64,000 bases of DNA from Bog-473 sp963777485 (GTDB lineage: Bacteria > Actinomycetota > Acidimicrobiia > Acidimicrobiales > RAAP-2). The translations under genes and the position numbers were made by a program. Below, piece after piece: positions 1 through 10,690 of the stretch (positions are counted from its first letter, which is position 1; each line of letters begins with the position of its first letter). The stretch spans positions 310,001 to 374,000 of the forward strand of contig CAVZQP010000001.1 of assembly GCA_963777485.1 (NCBI GenBank), read 5' to 3'. The notes under the pieces are model-generated. The model ran no database searches. It had not been told where the DNA came from and worked only from the letters and a program-made list of their open reading frames with translations.

Positions 1-950
1 ACGAACCGGTCCGGGTCGCCGAAGTACTCGTCCGCGTACGCCTTGCCCGAAGCGGACGCGTTCGCCCGCTTCTCTGGCACCTGCATCTCGAGTGTGGCCG
101 CAACGAGCTCGGCCGGATCGGCGAACGTCTGCCCACTGGACGCATGTGCATGGAAGGTTGCGGGGCCGCAGGCGCTGGGCACGATCACGGGTGTGCCGAA
201 ACGGAGCGCCTCCACGCACTCGAGACCGATGAGGGGTCCCGGAGCGAGGTCGACGCAGACCGAGGCGTGTGCCATCAGACGCCAGAGGTCGGTGCGAGCG
301 TCGATGCCGACGTGTCCACGAAGCGTCCGTTCCTTCCAGGCAGATGCGATTCCGTCGCCGACGACGACGAGCTCGGTATCGGGCAGCGCTGCACCAATCC
401 ACTCCACCGCTGCGGGCGGGTCCGCTCCCTCTTCGGGGTTGGAGAGGATAAGCACGTAGCCCGTGAAGCCGAAACCGTGATGCCGATGCTCTGCGGCCAG
501 AGGATTGATCGGAACATACGGAGCCAAGGGTGACCGGTCGGGATGGTCGGGGTCGGGCACCAGCGACAGTTGCGTCCATGGGGGCGTAACGGAATCTTCG
601 GCAGCCGTGAGATAGAAGCCCGCCCGGAATCCTCCGGACGGCAGCGCGTGTGCAATGCCTGGCCCCAGTTCGTCGACGATCACGACACCGTCAGGCGATA
701 TGTCGGCTGTCTGACGAAGGTCGCAGCCCGACGGCAAGCCCAGGACGTCGAACAGGCCGTCTGCGGTCGGCTGCGCCGGCCAATCCGGTGCAATCACCGC
801 CACCTCACCCAGGCGCGACGCGGCACCGGCGAGAGCACGCGTGACGAACGAGGTCTCTCCGTCGGTCCCCCAGTGCAGCGCAACGACAACGGTCTTCAGG
901 GAGCCGACCTCTGTGGATCCTGCCGAAATTCGACCGGTTGTCGCAGCCAA
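1..950 (-). CDS. Glycosyltransferase, GT4-like, 3' end cut by window edge
   Basis: My own reading of the minus strand gives one open frame from about 950 to base 1 without a stop. It contains a hydrophobic strand followed by HWGTDGE near the N-terminus, a strand-turn pair (ELVVVGDGIA) typical of the second Rossmann domain of GT-B enzymes, and a segment with GLECVEALRFGTPVIVPSA. That segment matches the E-x7-E nucleotide-sugar region of GT4 family enzymes. No ATG or GTG lies in frame. A TTG at 950 is the best start, 25 bases after the upstream gene's stop, although CTG at 899 directly precedes the conserved part. The gene is presumably co-transcribed with the GT2 gene upstream. Sugar and acceptor cannot be read from sequence. 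The frame is well supported; the start is not. Confidence 0.75.
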   Translation of the reverse strand, partial: MAATTGRISAGSTEVGSLKTVVVALHWGTDGETSFVTRALAGAASRLGEVAVIAPDWPAQPTADGLFDVLGLPSGCDLRQTADISPDGVVIVDELGPGIAHALPSGGFRAGFYLTAAEDSVTPPWTQLSLVPDPDHPDRSPLAPYVPINPLAAEHRHHGFGFTGYVLILSNPEEGADPPAAVEWIGAALPDTELVVVGDGIASAWKERTLRGHVGIDARTDLWRLMAHASVCVDLAPGPLIGLECVEALRFGTPVIVPSACGPATFHAHASSGQTFADPAELVAATLEMQVPEKRANASASGKAYADEYFGDPDRF

Positions 951-975
951 CGCGGAGGTCGACCGGGCGCAGCGC

Positions 976-2691
976 TCAACCCAGCGTGACGGTGGAGTAC
1001 CACTGGTTCCAGGCTTCCTCTTCTTCCGGCGTGGCGAGCGCGCACGACGGATCGCGTCGGGTGATGTGAGGACTCAAGTAGGTGTCTCCCTGCTCAATGT
1101 AGTCCTTCCATCGTTCGACGAATCGTACGATGTCGCCGACACCACCGGCGGTCCCCCGGCTTGGCGATTCGTGGTGCACCAGTTCGGCGTCTGGTTCGAA
1201 GATCGTCCGGTAGCCTTTTTGTGCCGCGCGGAGGCAGTAGTCGACGTCGTTGAGATCCACGCCCAGGCTCTCGTCGAATCCCTGCAGCTCTTCGAACACC
1301 TCGAGCCGGGTGGCCAGGCAGGCGCCCGTCACCGCCGCGCACTCACGTGTCGCCGTCGCCATGTGGAGGTATCCGGGCGCATCGCTACCGAGGCCGGCCA
1401 AGGGATGGCCGGCGGCTCCGTTCAACCCGATCACCAGTCCGCAGTGCTGGACCCGCTGGTTCGGGTACAGCAGGCGAGCCCCGGCTGCCCCCACGTCGGT
1501 CCGCAGGGCGTGCGCCACCAGGGCGTCCAGCCAGCCCGGTCGCAGAGCTTCGATGTCGTTGTTGAGGAAGAGGAGGACCTCACCTCCCGCCTCGCAGGCG
1601 GCGAAATTGTTGAGCCGTGCCCAATTGAACGGTCGTGGGTCGTGCAGGACGCGCATGCCGTTTGTCCCGGAGAGCCGTTCGACCAGCGTCCGTGTCTCGA
1701 GGTCGGACGAGCCGTTGTCAACCAGCAGGAGCTCAAGGTCGGCTTCGCCTGCCGTGGCACGGATGGAGTCGACGCACGAGCGGAGGAATTGAGGTTGGTC
1801 GCGGAAGGGGATGATGACGGTGACCCTGACGCGAGCAGGGGGCCGGCGCTCGATGTGGAATGTGCCGGCCCGTGGGCCGCTGCGCACGTCCGATGGGTCG
1901 CCTCGGCGGCGCAACGCGGCCACTATGTGCTCGCCTTCGTTGTCGCCAGTCGGTGTGCGATCGGTGCGGTGGCAGAGCACCTCCGGAACGTGGCCGACCG
2001 ATGACGCCGCGGCGCAGGCGTAGAGCGCGCACTCGTGTTCCACTGCCTGCGTCTTGTGGGCGAGCGGATCGAACCCATGGAGAAGCTGGTTTCGGAACGC
2101 GAGCGGCCGGCCCACATACCCGGTCGTCAAGAGGAAGTCGGGGGAGTAGCCGGGTTTGAGCCGAGGATCGCAATGGAGCCGATCGGCGCCGATCCGATCC
2201 TCATCGGCGTACACGACGTCGTGCTGAGCGAGTTGCTCGGCCAGGAGCGCCACAGCATCGGGAGCCCAGAGGTCGCCCGGGAAGACGAGTGCGATCGAGG
2301 CGCTTCCATTTGCGGACAGCCCGAGATGGAAGATGTCACGCGGGCTGGCCTGCGCCGGACCGGTGACGATGTGGGTCCGGCGCGCGAGGCGCCGACCCAG
2401 GCTCCAGACCAGGAGGCGGCAACGTCGCGCCGATCCTTGTCGGACCGCGATCCTGAGGGACCACCCGGGATCGGTTTGTCGGGCCAGACTGCGCAGGGTG
2501 CGCCGGATCCCGCCGAGATCCCCCGTGACGGGCAGCACCAAGCGGAGCGATGCGTGGTCCCTCGGAGGACTGCGACGTCCACCGCGGCTCTGCTCGCGTG
2601 CACGGACCCAGGCATCGTACGGTCGCGGATCTTCCGCGACGTCCGGCCGGAGAGGTGGGAGCTCCCGCGGGGCGAAAAGCACCCGTTGCAC
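976..2691 (-). CDS. Two-domain family 2 glycosyltransferase
   Basis: 571 aa, GTG start. The protein has two GT2-like halves. The N-terminal half (about aa 50-240) looks degenerate but keeps a YADEDRI segment at 161-167. The C-terminal half begins at VTVIIPF (aa 290), with VDNGSSD at 324-330 and an NNDIE acidic motif at 377-381 in the DXD position, followed by a long GFDE-type acceptor region. This architecture is common in enzymes that build O-antigen-like or cell-wall polysaccharides from nucleotide sugars at the cytoplasmic face of the membrane. No transmembrane segment is seen. It is followed after 25 bases by a second glycosyltransferase on the same strand, so the two probably act on one glycan. 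The sugar donor is unknown. Confidence 0.88.
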   Translation of the reverse strand: MQRVLFAPRELPPLRPDVAEDPRPYDAWVRAREQSRGGRRSPPRDHASLRLVLPVTGDLGGIRRTLRSLARQTDPGWSLRIAVRQGSARRCRLLVWSLGRRLARRTHIVTGPAQASPRDIFHLGLSANGSASIALVFPGDLWAPDAVALLAEQLAQHDVVYADEDRIGADRLHCDPRLKPGYSPDFLLTTGYVGRPLAFRNQLLHGFDPLAHKTQAVEHECALYACAAASSVGHVPEVLCHRTDRTPTGDNEGEHIVAALRRRGDPSDVRSGPRAGTFHIERRPPARVRVTVIIPFRDQPQFLRSCVDSIRATAGEADLELLLVDNGSSDLETRTLVERLSGTNGMRVLHDPRPFNWARLNNFAACEAGGEVLLFLNNDIEALRPGWLDALVAHALRTDVGAAGARLLYPNQRVQHCGLVIGLNGAAGHPLAGLGSDAPGYLHMATATRECAAVTGACLATRLEVFEELQGFDESLGVDLNDVDYCLRAAQKGYRTIFEPDAELVHHESPSRGTAGGVGDIVRFVERWKDYIEQGDTYLSPHITRRDPSCALATPEEEEAWNQWYSTVTLG

Positions 2692-2773
2692 GGCGGCAAT
2701 CTAGTGGACGACGATCGGCCACCTGGCCGTGTGGCGGAGGTGAGTGTGGACCTGTCACGATGCGCCCGTGGTG

Positions 2774-3852
<1,079 letters not shown>

Positions 3853-3856
<4 letters not shown>

Positions 3857-4473
3857 GCGCGGCCAGGGCAGTCCGACACGCGCCGCTCGAGCTGCGCGGC
3901 CGGCGGGTCGTCCTGCGCTCGCTCACCGAAGACGACTTCCCCGCCTGGCACGAGGTACGGACACGCTGCGCAGACTGGCTCTTGCGATGGGAGCCCCGGC
4001 CCAAGGGCGCGCCCGTTCCGTCGGAGGATCGCCCGAGCTTCGCGGCCCGCTGTGGCATCAGGGAGCGCGAACGCCATCTCGGCACCGGCTACGGCTTCGG
4101 GATCTTCGTCGGCGAGCGTTTCGCGGGGGAGGTGACGCTTTCGTCGATCCAGCGCGGACCGTTCCAAAGCGGGTTCGTCGGCTACTGGATCGACGAGGCG
4201 CTGTCCGGACGTGGCATCGTTCCGGAGGCTGTCGTCGTGACGCTTCGATTCGCCTTCGAGGCGATCTCGCTGCACCGTGTCGAGATCTCGATCATCCCGC
4301 GGAACCATGCCAGCCGGCGCGTGGTCGAGAAGCTCGGGATCCGCGAGGAGGGCGTCGCGCTGCGGTACCTGGAGATCGACGGGGTCTGGGAGGACCACGT
4401 CCGCTACGGCATCACGGCCGAGGAGTGGGCCGAGCGCGAGGCCGAGTTCGTCGCCGAGTGGTTGTCCGACTGA
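3853..4473 (+). CDS. GNAT acetyltransferase, RimJ/RimL-like
   Basis: 206 aa, GTG start overlapping the stop of the aminotransferase (GTGA). The opening ELRGRRVVLRSLTEDDF is the classic first strand of RimJ/RimL-type N-acetyltransferases. GYWIDEALSGRGIVPEAV is the beta4/acetyl-CoA loop (motif A), and HRVEISIIPRNHASRRVVEKLG is the C-terminal motif B with the conserved N-x-x-S. These enzymes transfer acetyl from acetyl-CoA to protein N-termini or small amines. Coupling with an aminotransferase gives no clear hint of target. The gene ends 1 base before the convergent SDR gene. Confidence 0.88.
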
Positions 4474-4474
4474 G

Positions 4475-5512
4475 TCAGACCTCGCCGGTGCCGACGATGG
4501 ACGGCGAATGGCGGAAGAATAGTTCCACATCGTGTTCGTAGGTGTACGAGTCCGGCGTACGTCCGGACTGACGCCGCAGGCGTTCGGCGCGGATGAACTT
4601 CCGAACGGCGCCGGCGCTCGTGGAGGTGTAGGTAAAGCCGGTGGATGCGAAGCGCCGCGTGTCGACGCCGCGTCCGTAGCGCAGGAGATCCTCGAGTTCG
4701 GGCGGGAGGTCGAACAGCCGTGCCAACGGCCGGATCTTGAGGGGGCTCCAGGGCGACAGCGGCACGAGCCGCGTGCCGCAGATGCTGGCTACCTCGCTCC
4801 AGGGGAGCCTGCCCTCCCCGGCGACGTTGTACAGACCCTGGATGCCGCGGCGCGTCACGTGTAACAGCGCCCGGACGACGTCGTCCTCCTCGAGGAATTG
4901 GAGGAGGGGGTCGAATCCGAACATAGCCGGGCAAACCGGTCGCGCCAGGTTCCGGCTGATCGGCGTCGTCAAGTGGGTGCCGAGCACGTTGGCAAATCGC
5001 AGGACGGTCACCTTGGTGGCGGGATTGTCCTCCGCGAAGTCCCGCACCAACCCCTCGGCTTCGACCAGCGCGCGCTCGACGCTGTTCTTGACCGAGCTGG
5101 TCCTGACCGTGTCCTCCTGGAACGTGTTCGGGTCGCTGGCCGCGGATCCGTATACCAACGTGGACGATTTCACGACGATGTGGCGGACCGACGAGCCGGC
5201 AGCGCCGGCTGCGGCCAGGAGGTTCATCGTCCCGATGACGTTGATCTCGTGCATGGCGCGCCGCGGCACGGTGGCCGAGTTCGTGATCATGAACGTGTGA
5301 AGGATGGTGTCGACCTGGGTCGCCTTCACGATCCGGTTCAGGATGGAGTAGTTCTGGTCCGATCTCACGAACTCGGCGCGCTCGAACGGTACCAACGGCG
5401 CGTGCGTGCCGATGCCGAGGATGACGTCGATGCTGGGGTCGTTCTCGAGCGCCTGGATCATCCGGCCACCCCAGAAGGTGTCCGCTCCCGTGACGAGGAC
5501 CCGGTTGCTCAT
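4475..5512 (-). CDS. NAD-dependent epimerase/dehydratase-family protein (extended SDR)
   Basis: 345 aa. The N-terminus VLVTGADTFWGGRM is a variant of the extended-SDR TGxxGxxG dinucleotide-binding loop. NVIGTMNLLAAA and VKSSTLVYG are the usual strands around the catalytic serine/threonine. The canonical YxxxK is not obvious: the region after LVYG reads SSVKNSVERA, so catalysis is uncertain. The ATG at 5512 overlaps the stop of the upstream acyltransferase (ATGA), so the pair is coupled. Similar SDR-acyltransferase pairs occur in actinobacterial lipid-modification loci; a role on a lipid or glycolipid intermediate is an inference. Confidence 0.82.
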   Translation of the reverse strand: MSNRVLVTGADTFWGGRMIQALENDPSIDVILGIGTHAPLVPFERAEFVRSDQNYSILNRIVKATQVDTILHTFMITNSATVPRRAMHEINVIGTMNLLAAAGAAGSSVRHIVVKSSTLVYGSAASDPNTFQEDTVRTSSVKNSVERALVEAEGLVRDFAEDNPATKVTVLRFANVLGTHLTTPISRNLARPVCPAMFGFDPLLQFLEEDDVVRALLHVTRRGIQGLYNVAGEGRLPWSEVASICGTRLVPLSPWSPLKIRPLARLFDLPPELEDLLRYGRGVDTRRFASTGFTYTSTSAGAVRKFIRAERLRRQSGRTPDSYTYEHDVELFFRHSPSIVGTGEV

Positions 5513-6441
5513 CCGAACCAGACGCTGCGCCGGTCCCGCAGCATGTCGTACACCGCCTCCTGGAGCTGGGTGCGGATCCGCTCGGACTCCTCCATGATGC
5601 GGCTCTTCGAATAGCGGTCCTGGTCCGGTGGAACGTTGAAGTGCACCGGGTCGAGCACGCGCAGCTTGAACTTTGCCGGGAACGGCATCACCACGCCGAG
5701 CGGGCCCATCGCGAGCAGGTTCGCCGTCACCGGGAAGTACGGCACCCCGAGCGCCTTGGCCAGGGTCGGCAGTCGGAACACGATGGGCATCGCCTCCTCC
5801 GAGCCCACGACGGCGATCGGGATCACCGGCACACCTGCCCGCATCGCGATCTCGACGAAGCCGCCACGACCGAACCGACGCAGTTGGTAGCGGTCGGTGT
5901 ACGACTTCGATGGGCCTTTGGTTCCTTCGGGAAAGACAAGAGCAAGCTGATCCTGTTCTTTCAGGAGCCGGTAGGCGTTCGCCGGGCGCGCGGACACACC
6001 GCCGGCGCGAGCCCACAGCGTGCCGACAACCGGAACAGACCGGAAGAAGTAGTCGGCCATGCCGTACACGGGACGCCCCAGCTCCTTCTCGATCCCATGC
6101 ATGATGACGGGAGCATCGGAAGGGATGGCACCGGCGTGATTGGCGACGAGGAGGGCGCCGCCGGCGTCGGGGATCTTCTCGAGTCCCTCCCACTCGGTGC
6201 GGAACCACTTCGAGTACATGGGCTCGTAGAGGGCTCGAGCCAGGGCTCGCGTCCGCTCGGAGCGGCCCCACTCATCGACGTCGGAGAGCCGTGGGTCTTC
6301 GATCTGCTCGGCGTCGTCGTTGGTGACGCGGAGGGGCACGATGGCCGTGGTCCGGTTCTTCTCGCCGACGACTGTGCGCCCACTCGCCATCGGATCATCG
6401 TACCGAGCGGCGAGGCGGCTCCCGCCGAGCACCATTGCCAC
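5509..6441 (-). CDS. Lysophospholipid/glycerolipid acyltransferase (PlsC superfamily)
   Basis: 310 aa. It has the acyltransferase block I variant ANHAGAIPSDA (histidine and aspartate separated as in the actinobacterial and DGAT-like subgroup) and block III FPEGTKG. A middle segment AMRAGVPVIPIAVVG matches block IV. The enzyme should transfer acyl groups from acyl-CoA or acyl-ACP to a glycerolipid or similar acceptor at the membrane. The GTG at 6441 has a TGAGGG ribosome-binding sequence about 7 bases upstream; ATG codons at 6435 and 6390 are alternatives. The C-terminus overlaps the SDR start by 4 bases. About 80 residues precede the acyltransferase core and show no recognisable domain. Confidence 0.88.
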   Translation of the reverse strand: MAMVLGGSRLAARYDDPMASGRTVVGEKNRTTAIVPLRVTNDDAEQIEDPRLSDVDEWGRSERTRALARALYEPMYSKWFRTEWEGLEKIPDAGGALLVANHAGAIPSDAPVIMHGIEKELGRPVYGMADYFFRSVPVVGTLWARAGGVSARPANAYRLLKEQDQLALVFPEGTKGPSKSYTDRYQLRRFGRGGFVEIAMRAGVPVIPIAVVGSEEAMPIVFRLPTLAKALGVPYFPVTANLLAMGPLGVVMPFPAKFKLRVLDPVHFNVPPDQDRYSKSRIMEESERIRTQLQEAVYDMLRDRRSVWFG

Positions 6442-6451
6442 GTCGGGACCC

Positions 6452-7720
6452 TCAGGGGCGGGCGGCTCCGATCAGGCCCTCGGTGAAAATCGGCGAGTAG
6501 GAGACGGTGCTGCCGGTGAAGGGCGCCTGGATCACGGTGGCGGTGCCGTAGGGACCCGAGCCCGTGTACATCACGACGTGATCGACCTGGTTGTCGCCGT
6601 CGAGGTTGTAATAGAAGAGCAGGTCACCGGGCTCGAGGGCGGTCAGCGAGACGTGGGTGAGCGCCGGCCACTGGGTCTCGGTGGTCCGGGGGATGGAGAC
6701 CCCGGCTTGTCGCCAGGCCCACTGCACGAGGCCAGAGCAGTCGAAGCCCACGCCGGCCTGCTCGCCCCCGAAGACGTAGGGCACGCCGAGTTGCGACACC
6801 GCGGCCTGGACGGCGGCCATCTGCTGCCCGTTGCCCGACCCCGTTCCACCGACCGGGCCCACGTAGGTGGCCGCGCCGTTCGCGGCAGTGGTTGCGGCCG
6901 CGCCGCTGCCCGAACCGCCGACCGCACCGGCCACCGTGGCCGCGGCCTGGGCGGCGGCAGCCGCCTGTTGCTGCTGCGCCGCGCTCGCGGCTTTCGCCGC
7001 GGCAGCTGCTTCCTGCTGTGCCTCCACGATCGCGGCCTGTGCGACCTCCTGGGCCAGTTGCCCTTGCACCTGATTCAAGGTGGCCTTCGTCGCCGCCGCC
7101 TCCTGCTCGTTGGCAGCTGCGAGCGACTTGGCCTGCGCGGCCTCGGTCTGCGCCTGCGCGGCGACGGACTGTTGCTGGGTCTCCTCGTTCTGGAGCTTCG
7201 ACTCCGAGCTCACGAGCGCCGTCTCGTCTTTGGTCAGGTTGCCGACGATCTGGTCGGTGTACTGGTTGCGCGCCTGGTTCATCGTGGCGGACGACGAGAA
7301 GTAGGACGTGAAGCCGCTCGCGGGCGTTCCGTACACATAGGCGGCCACCGCATCGGATGCGACCAGCTTCTTGTCCACCGCGACCTGGTTCTTGGCCTTG
7401 ACCAGGCTGGCGGCGAGCGCCTGCAGCTGGTTCTGTGCGTCCTGCAGGTTCTGCTCGGCGGTGTTGTACTTGTCGTCGAGGATGGAGGTTTGCTGCTCCT
7501 CCTGCGTCAGCGTGCTCTCGATCTGGGACACCTTGGACTGGGTCGCGTTGATCTGCGACTGGTTCGGGGCCGGCCCCGGCAGCGTCGTGGAGGTGGGTGT
7601 GGCGCCGGCGTCGGCGGCAACGAGAGGCGCAAGCAGCGCACCGAACATCCCCGCGACGATTGCCACACGCGTGGCCGGTGCGACCCCGCGGACAGTAAGC
7701 CGACATCTCACTGCACGCAC
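6452..7720 (-). CDS. Secreted NlpC/P60 peptidoglycan endopeptidase with coiled-coil N-terminus
   Basis: About 422 aa with this start. The N-terminus carries arginines and a hydrophobic stretch (VAIVAGMFGALLAPLVA), a signal peptide. A Gln/Ala-rich coiled coil of roughly 230 residues follows, then a Gly/Ser linker and a C-terminal NlpC/P60 domain. The catalytic cysteine is in GFDCSGLVQWAW (C328) and the histidine in DHVVMY (H381). Proteins with this layout (RipA/CwlO-like) cut stem peptides during cell separation, and the coiled coil usually holds the enzyme inactive until bound by an activator. The start is uncertain: a GTG at 7813 gives 31 more residues, but a signal peptide reads better from the GTG at 7720. 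No clear ribosome-binding site supports either. Confidence 0.9.
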   Translation of the reverse strand: MRAVRCRLTVRGVAPATRVAIVAGMFGALLAPLVAADAGATPTSTTLPGPAPNQSQINATQSKVSQIESTLTQEEQQTSILDDKYNTAEQNLQDAQNQLQALAASLVKAKNQVAVDKKLVASDAVAAYVYGTPASGFTSYFSSSATMNQARNQYTDQIVGNLTKDETALVSSESKLQNEETQQQSVAAQAQTEAAQAKSLAAANEQEAAATKATLNQVQGQLAQEVAQAAIVEAQQEAAAAAKAASAAQQQQAAAAAQAAATVAGAVGGSGSGAAATTAANGAATYVGPVGGTGSGNGQQMAAVQAAVSQLGVPYVFGGEQAGVGFDCSGLVQWAWRQAGVSIPRTTETQWPALTHVSLTALEPGDLLFYYNLDGDNQVDHVVMYTGSGPYGTATVIQAPFTGSTVSYSPIFTEGLIGAARP

Positions 7721-7855
7721 CCATGAAATCGTAATGGCTCTGACGTGGCATTTTGGGCATGGTGCGCGTCGCCGTTCGGTTGCGAGCGCAGATCGCGCGC
7801 TGGTCACGTTCACGTCGATTGCTTCGGACGGCGGGCGTCCCTAGGGTCACGATGC

Positions 7856-9403
7856 GTGAAGGGTGTCGTCGACACAACTCAAGGGCGGTTGCGGGGTGTG
7901 TGGCGTGGCGACCTGTGGTCGTTTTCGGGTGTGCCGTACGCCCGTGCGCCGGTCGGTCCTCTGCGCTGGCGCCCACCGCTGCCGGCAGAGCCGTGGGACA
8001 CGGTCAGGGACGCGTCAACGTTCGGGGCCATCGCGCCCCAACCGGCCGCCGTTCCTGGGATCACCAGCCCCTCCGATCCCGACGCATCGGAGCCGCAGAG
8101 CGAGGATTGCCTGTTCCTCAACGTCTGGACGCCGGACCTCGACCCGGAGCGCCGCCGACCGGTCATGGTGTTCATCCACGGCGGCGGCTTCACGTCGGGG
8201 AGCGGCTCGGTGTTCCTCTACCGAGGTGGCAACCTCGTCCGAAACGGCGACGCCGTCGTGGTCACGATCAATTACCGCCTGGGTGCGCTGGGCTTCCTCG
8301 GGCACCGGCAGCTCGCCGATCCGGACGGCCTGGTCGGCAATTGGGGCATGCAGGACCAGGTTGCCGCGTTGGCTTGGGTACGCGAGAACATCGCGGCTTT
8401 CGGTGGCGATCCCGACAACGTCACCATCTTCGGGGAGTCTGCCGGCGGCTTCAGTGTGGCCGCGCTGCTGGGCTGTCCGGCAGCGCGAGGCCTCTTCCGA
8501 CGCGCCATCATCCAGAGCGGTGGCGTGCACGTGCATTCCGTGGAGGATGCCGAGCGCGCCGGAGAGCGTCTCGCCTCGATGTTGGGCGTCGCGTCGTGTG
8601 ATCGCGCGTCGTTCGAGGACATTCCGGCGACGGAGCTCGTCGCCGCCACGGCGGAAATGGGCAAGCGGCGCCCGGACCCGGGCCTGGTCCCTCTGCCCTT
8701 CTTGCCCACGGTCGACGGGACCTTTCTGCCGATCGATCCCCTGGCGGCGGTCGCTGCAGGGGTCGCCTCGGGCGTCGACCTCGTCATCGGCACGAACCGC
8801 GATGAGCTCACGCTGTTCGGGCTCGGGAGCCCGGCGCTCTTCGCCATGGACGAAGAGGGACTGGAGCGCTGGGTCGCCAACTCGGTGCCGGGCATACCGC
8901 CGCTGGAATTGATCGGGGCCTACCGCGAAGCCCGGCAGGGGCGGGGCGAACGGGTCGAGGTCAACGACGTCTGGGTGGCGGCGGGTACGGACATCGTCTT
9001 CCGTTGGCCCAGCCTGCGACTGGCCGCCGCTCACCAGGCCAACGGGGGCAGGGCCTACGTCTACCTCTTCGACTGGGAGTCCCCGGCCTTCGACGGCCTG
9101 CTGGGTTCGACCCATGCCCTCGAGCTGCCCTTCGTGTTCGGGGCGGTGCACGTGCCTGTCGTGCAGATGTTCTCGGGCGGGGGGCCGCCGGCGGAGACCC
9201 TCTCCCGACAGATGCAGATGGCGTGGCTGACCTTTGCCACCCGGGGCGACCCGTCCCACGAGGGCATCGGCGAGTGGCGCCAGTGGGATCGAACCGAGCG
9301 CGCCACGATGATGTTCGGTGCGCACACCGGGCTCGTCCCCGCACCGCGTGACGAGGAGTTGGCCGTGCTCGAGCGCTACCGGCCGTTGCCCGGGACCAGC
9401 TGA
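7856..9403 (+). CDS. Type B carboxylesterase
   Basis: 515 aa alpha/beta hydrolase. SEDCLFLNVW is the family's second signature (Cys85), FIHGGGF is the oxyanion-hole loop, and FGESAGGFS carries the nucleophile S195. A glutamate region and STHALELPFVFG with the probable catalytic histidine follow. Length is normal for bacterial type B esterases, which hydrolyse carboxylic esters of xenobiotics or lipids. The N-terminus shows no signal peptide, so it is likely cytoplasmic. The start is the GTG at 7856, beginning just before the first conserved strand (VKGVVDTTQGRLRG). Its 3' end overlaps the convergent P450 gene by 28 bases. Confidence 0.92.
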   Translation: MKGVVDTTQGRLRGVWRGDLWSFSGVPYARAPVGPLRWRPPLPAEPWDTVRDASTFGAIAPQPAAVPGITSPSDPDASEPQSEDCLFLNVWTPDLDPERRRPVMVFIHGGGFTSGSGSVFLYRGGNLVRNGDAVVVTINYRLGALGFLGHRQLADPDGLVGNWGMQDQVAALAWVRENIAAFGGDPDNVTIFGESAGGFSVAALLGCPAARGLFRRAIIQSGGVHVHSVEDAERAGERLASMLGVASCDRASFEDIPATELVAATAEMGKRRPDPGLVPLPFLPTVDGTFLPIDPLAAVAAGVASGVDLVIGTNRDELTLFGLGSPALFAMDEEGLERWVANSVPGIPPLELIGAYREARQGRGERVEVNDVWVAAGTDIVFRWPSLRLAAAHQANGGRAYVYLFDWESPAFDGLLGSTHALELPFVFGAVHVPVVQMFSGGGPPAETLSRQMQMAWLTFATRGDPSHEGIGEWRQWDRTERATMMFGAHTGLVPAPRDEELAVLERYRPLPGTS

Positions 9404-10643
9404 TCAGAAGGTGCTCCCCGTCGGACCCGCACGGGAAGGTGGCGGATGCCCGAATGGCGGTTGCTGCGGGTCCACTCGACAGGCCCCGCGAGTTCGAACC
9501 GCTCGAAGGTGCGCAGGACTTCTTCGAGGGCCACCCGGATCTCGAGCCGGGCGAGGTGCGCACCGAGACAGAAATGGGCACCGTGCCCGAAAGTCATATG
9601 CGGGTTCGGATCGCGCTCGAGGCGGAATTCGTCCGGTCGCGTGAAGTGCCCTTCGTCGCGGTTCGCCGAGCCCTCCCACACCACGACCTTCTGCCCGGGT
9701 TCGATCGTCCGCGCGCCGAGCCGACACGCCACCGTTGCGGTGCGGCGCTTCGAGGGCGACGGGGTCGTCCAGCGCAAGATCTCCTCGACGGCCGCCACCA
9801 TCGGGATGTCACCTGCCCGCAGCAGGCTCAGCTGGTCGGGCCAGTCGAGGAAGGCGAGCGTTGCTCCTGCGATCGCGTTGCGCGTCGTCTCGGCACCGGC
9901 TGAGAACAACAGCGAGAAGAAGGCCGACAGCTCGTCGTCGCTCAGCCGCGGCGGGTCCTCGTGTGGTAGCTCGGCGTGGATGACCGCGGAGAGCATGTCG
10001 ATCCTCGGTTGGGCGCGTCTCTCTTCGATCAGCGCGCGGCCGTATTCGTACATCCGGTCGAGCGCGGCCTGACGTTGCGGGGTCATGGCGAGGAAGTCCG
10101 ACTCGTCGGGGATGTCGAAGACGTGCTCCACCGCCTCGAAGAGGAGGTGCCGGTCGGCCTCGGGGATCCCGAGCAGGATGCAGACGGCTTGCATCGGGAG
10201 CTCGGCGGCAACGTCGAGGAGAAAGTCGAATTCGTCGCCGGCCGAATCGAGGAGCACCCGCATCCGGCGGCGAAGCTCCCCCTCGAGGTTCCGCACCGCG
10301 GCCGGCGTGAGGCCCCTGGTTACGAGCCGCCGGATCCGCGCGTGGCGCGGGTCGTCCATCATGTTCAACACCACCCCCGCCACGGGCAGATCCTGGATGA
10401 TCGTCCCGCCGTAGGGACGCTCGCCTCCGGTTCCGAGGAGAAGGTCACGGGATCGTTGAGCACCCGGAGCACGTCGTCGTAGCAGGCGACCGACCAGAAG
10501 CCCTCACCGTCGGGGGTGTGCATGGTGGGCTCATGCCACCAGACCGGTGCCACCTGGCGATGCAGGCGGAACACTCCATGCGGGAACCCGTTGGCGAAGG
10601 TGTCGAGGTCGGTAAGGTCCACCCCCCCGAGGTCGTCGGCCAC
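9376..10643 (-). pseudogene. Cytochrome P450, interrupted by one frameshift
   Basis: Two overlapping frames together give a complete bacterial P450. The N-terminal 75-odd residues run from the start at 10643 (VDLTDLDTFANGFPHGVF to DPVTFSSEP). The rest is in the next frame and resumes around YGGTIIQDLPVAG. The shift lies between about 10412 and 10436; a candidate is the run of three G at 10414-10416. The second part has the I-helix AGAETTRN, the EEILRW ExxR motif, and the haem loop FGHGAHFCLGAHLARLE. The heme-binding cysteine and all core motifs are intact, so the indel may be a sequencing error rather than real decay. The family resembles CYPs acting on lipids or terpenoids; substrate unknown. 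Confidence 0.85.
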
Positions 10644-10690
10644 GCGGACATCCTCATGGGGGTGCCGTTGAGGGTCAAGAATGGGTGCGC

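Noticed and set aside
5118..5131. KstR-like sequence TGGAACGTGTTCGG
   Set aside because: It lies in the middle of the SDR gene, lacks the final A, and no promoter or steroid gene is nearby.
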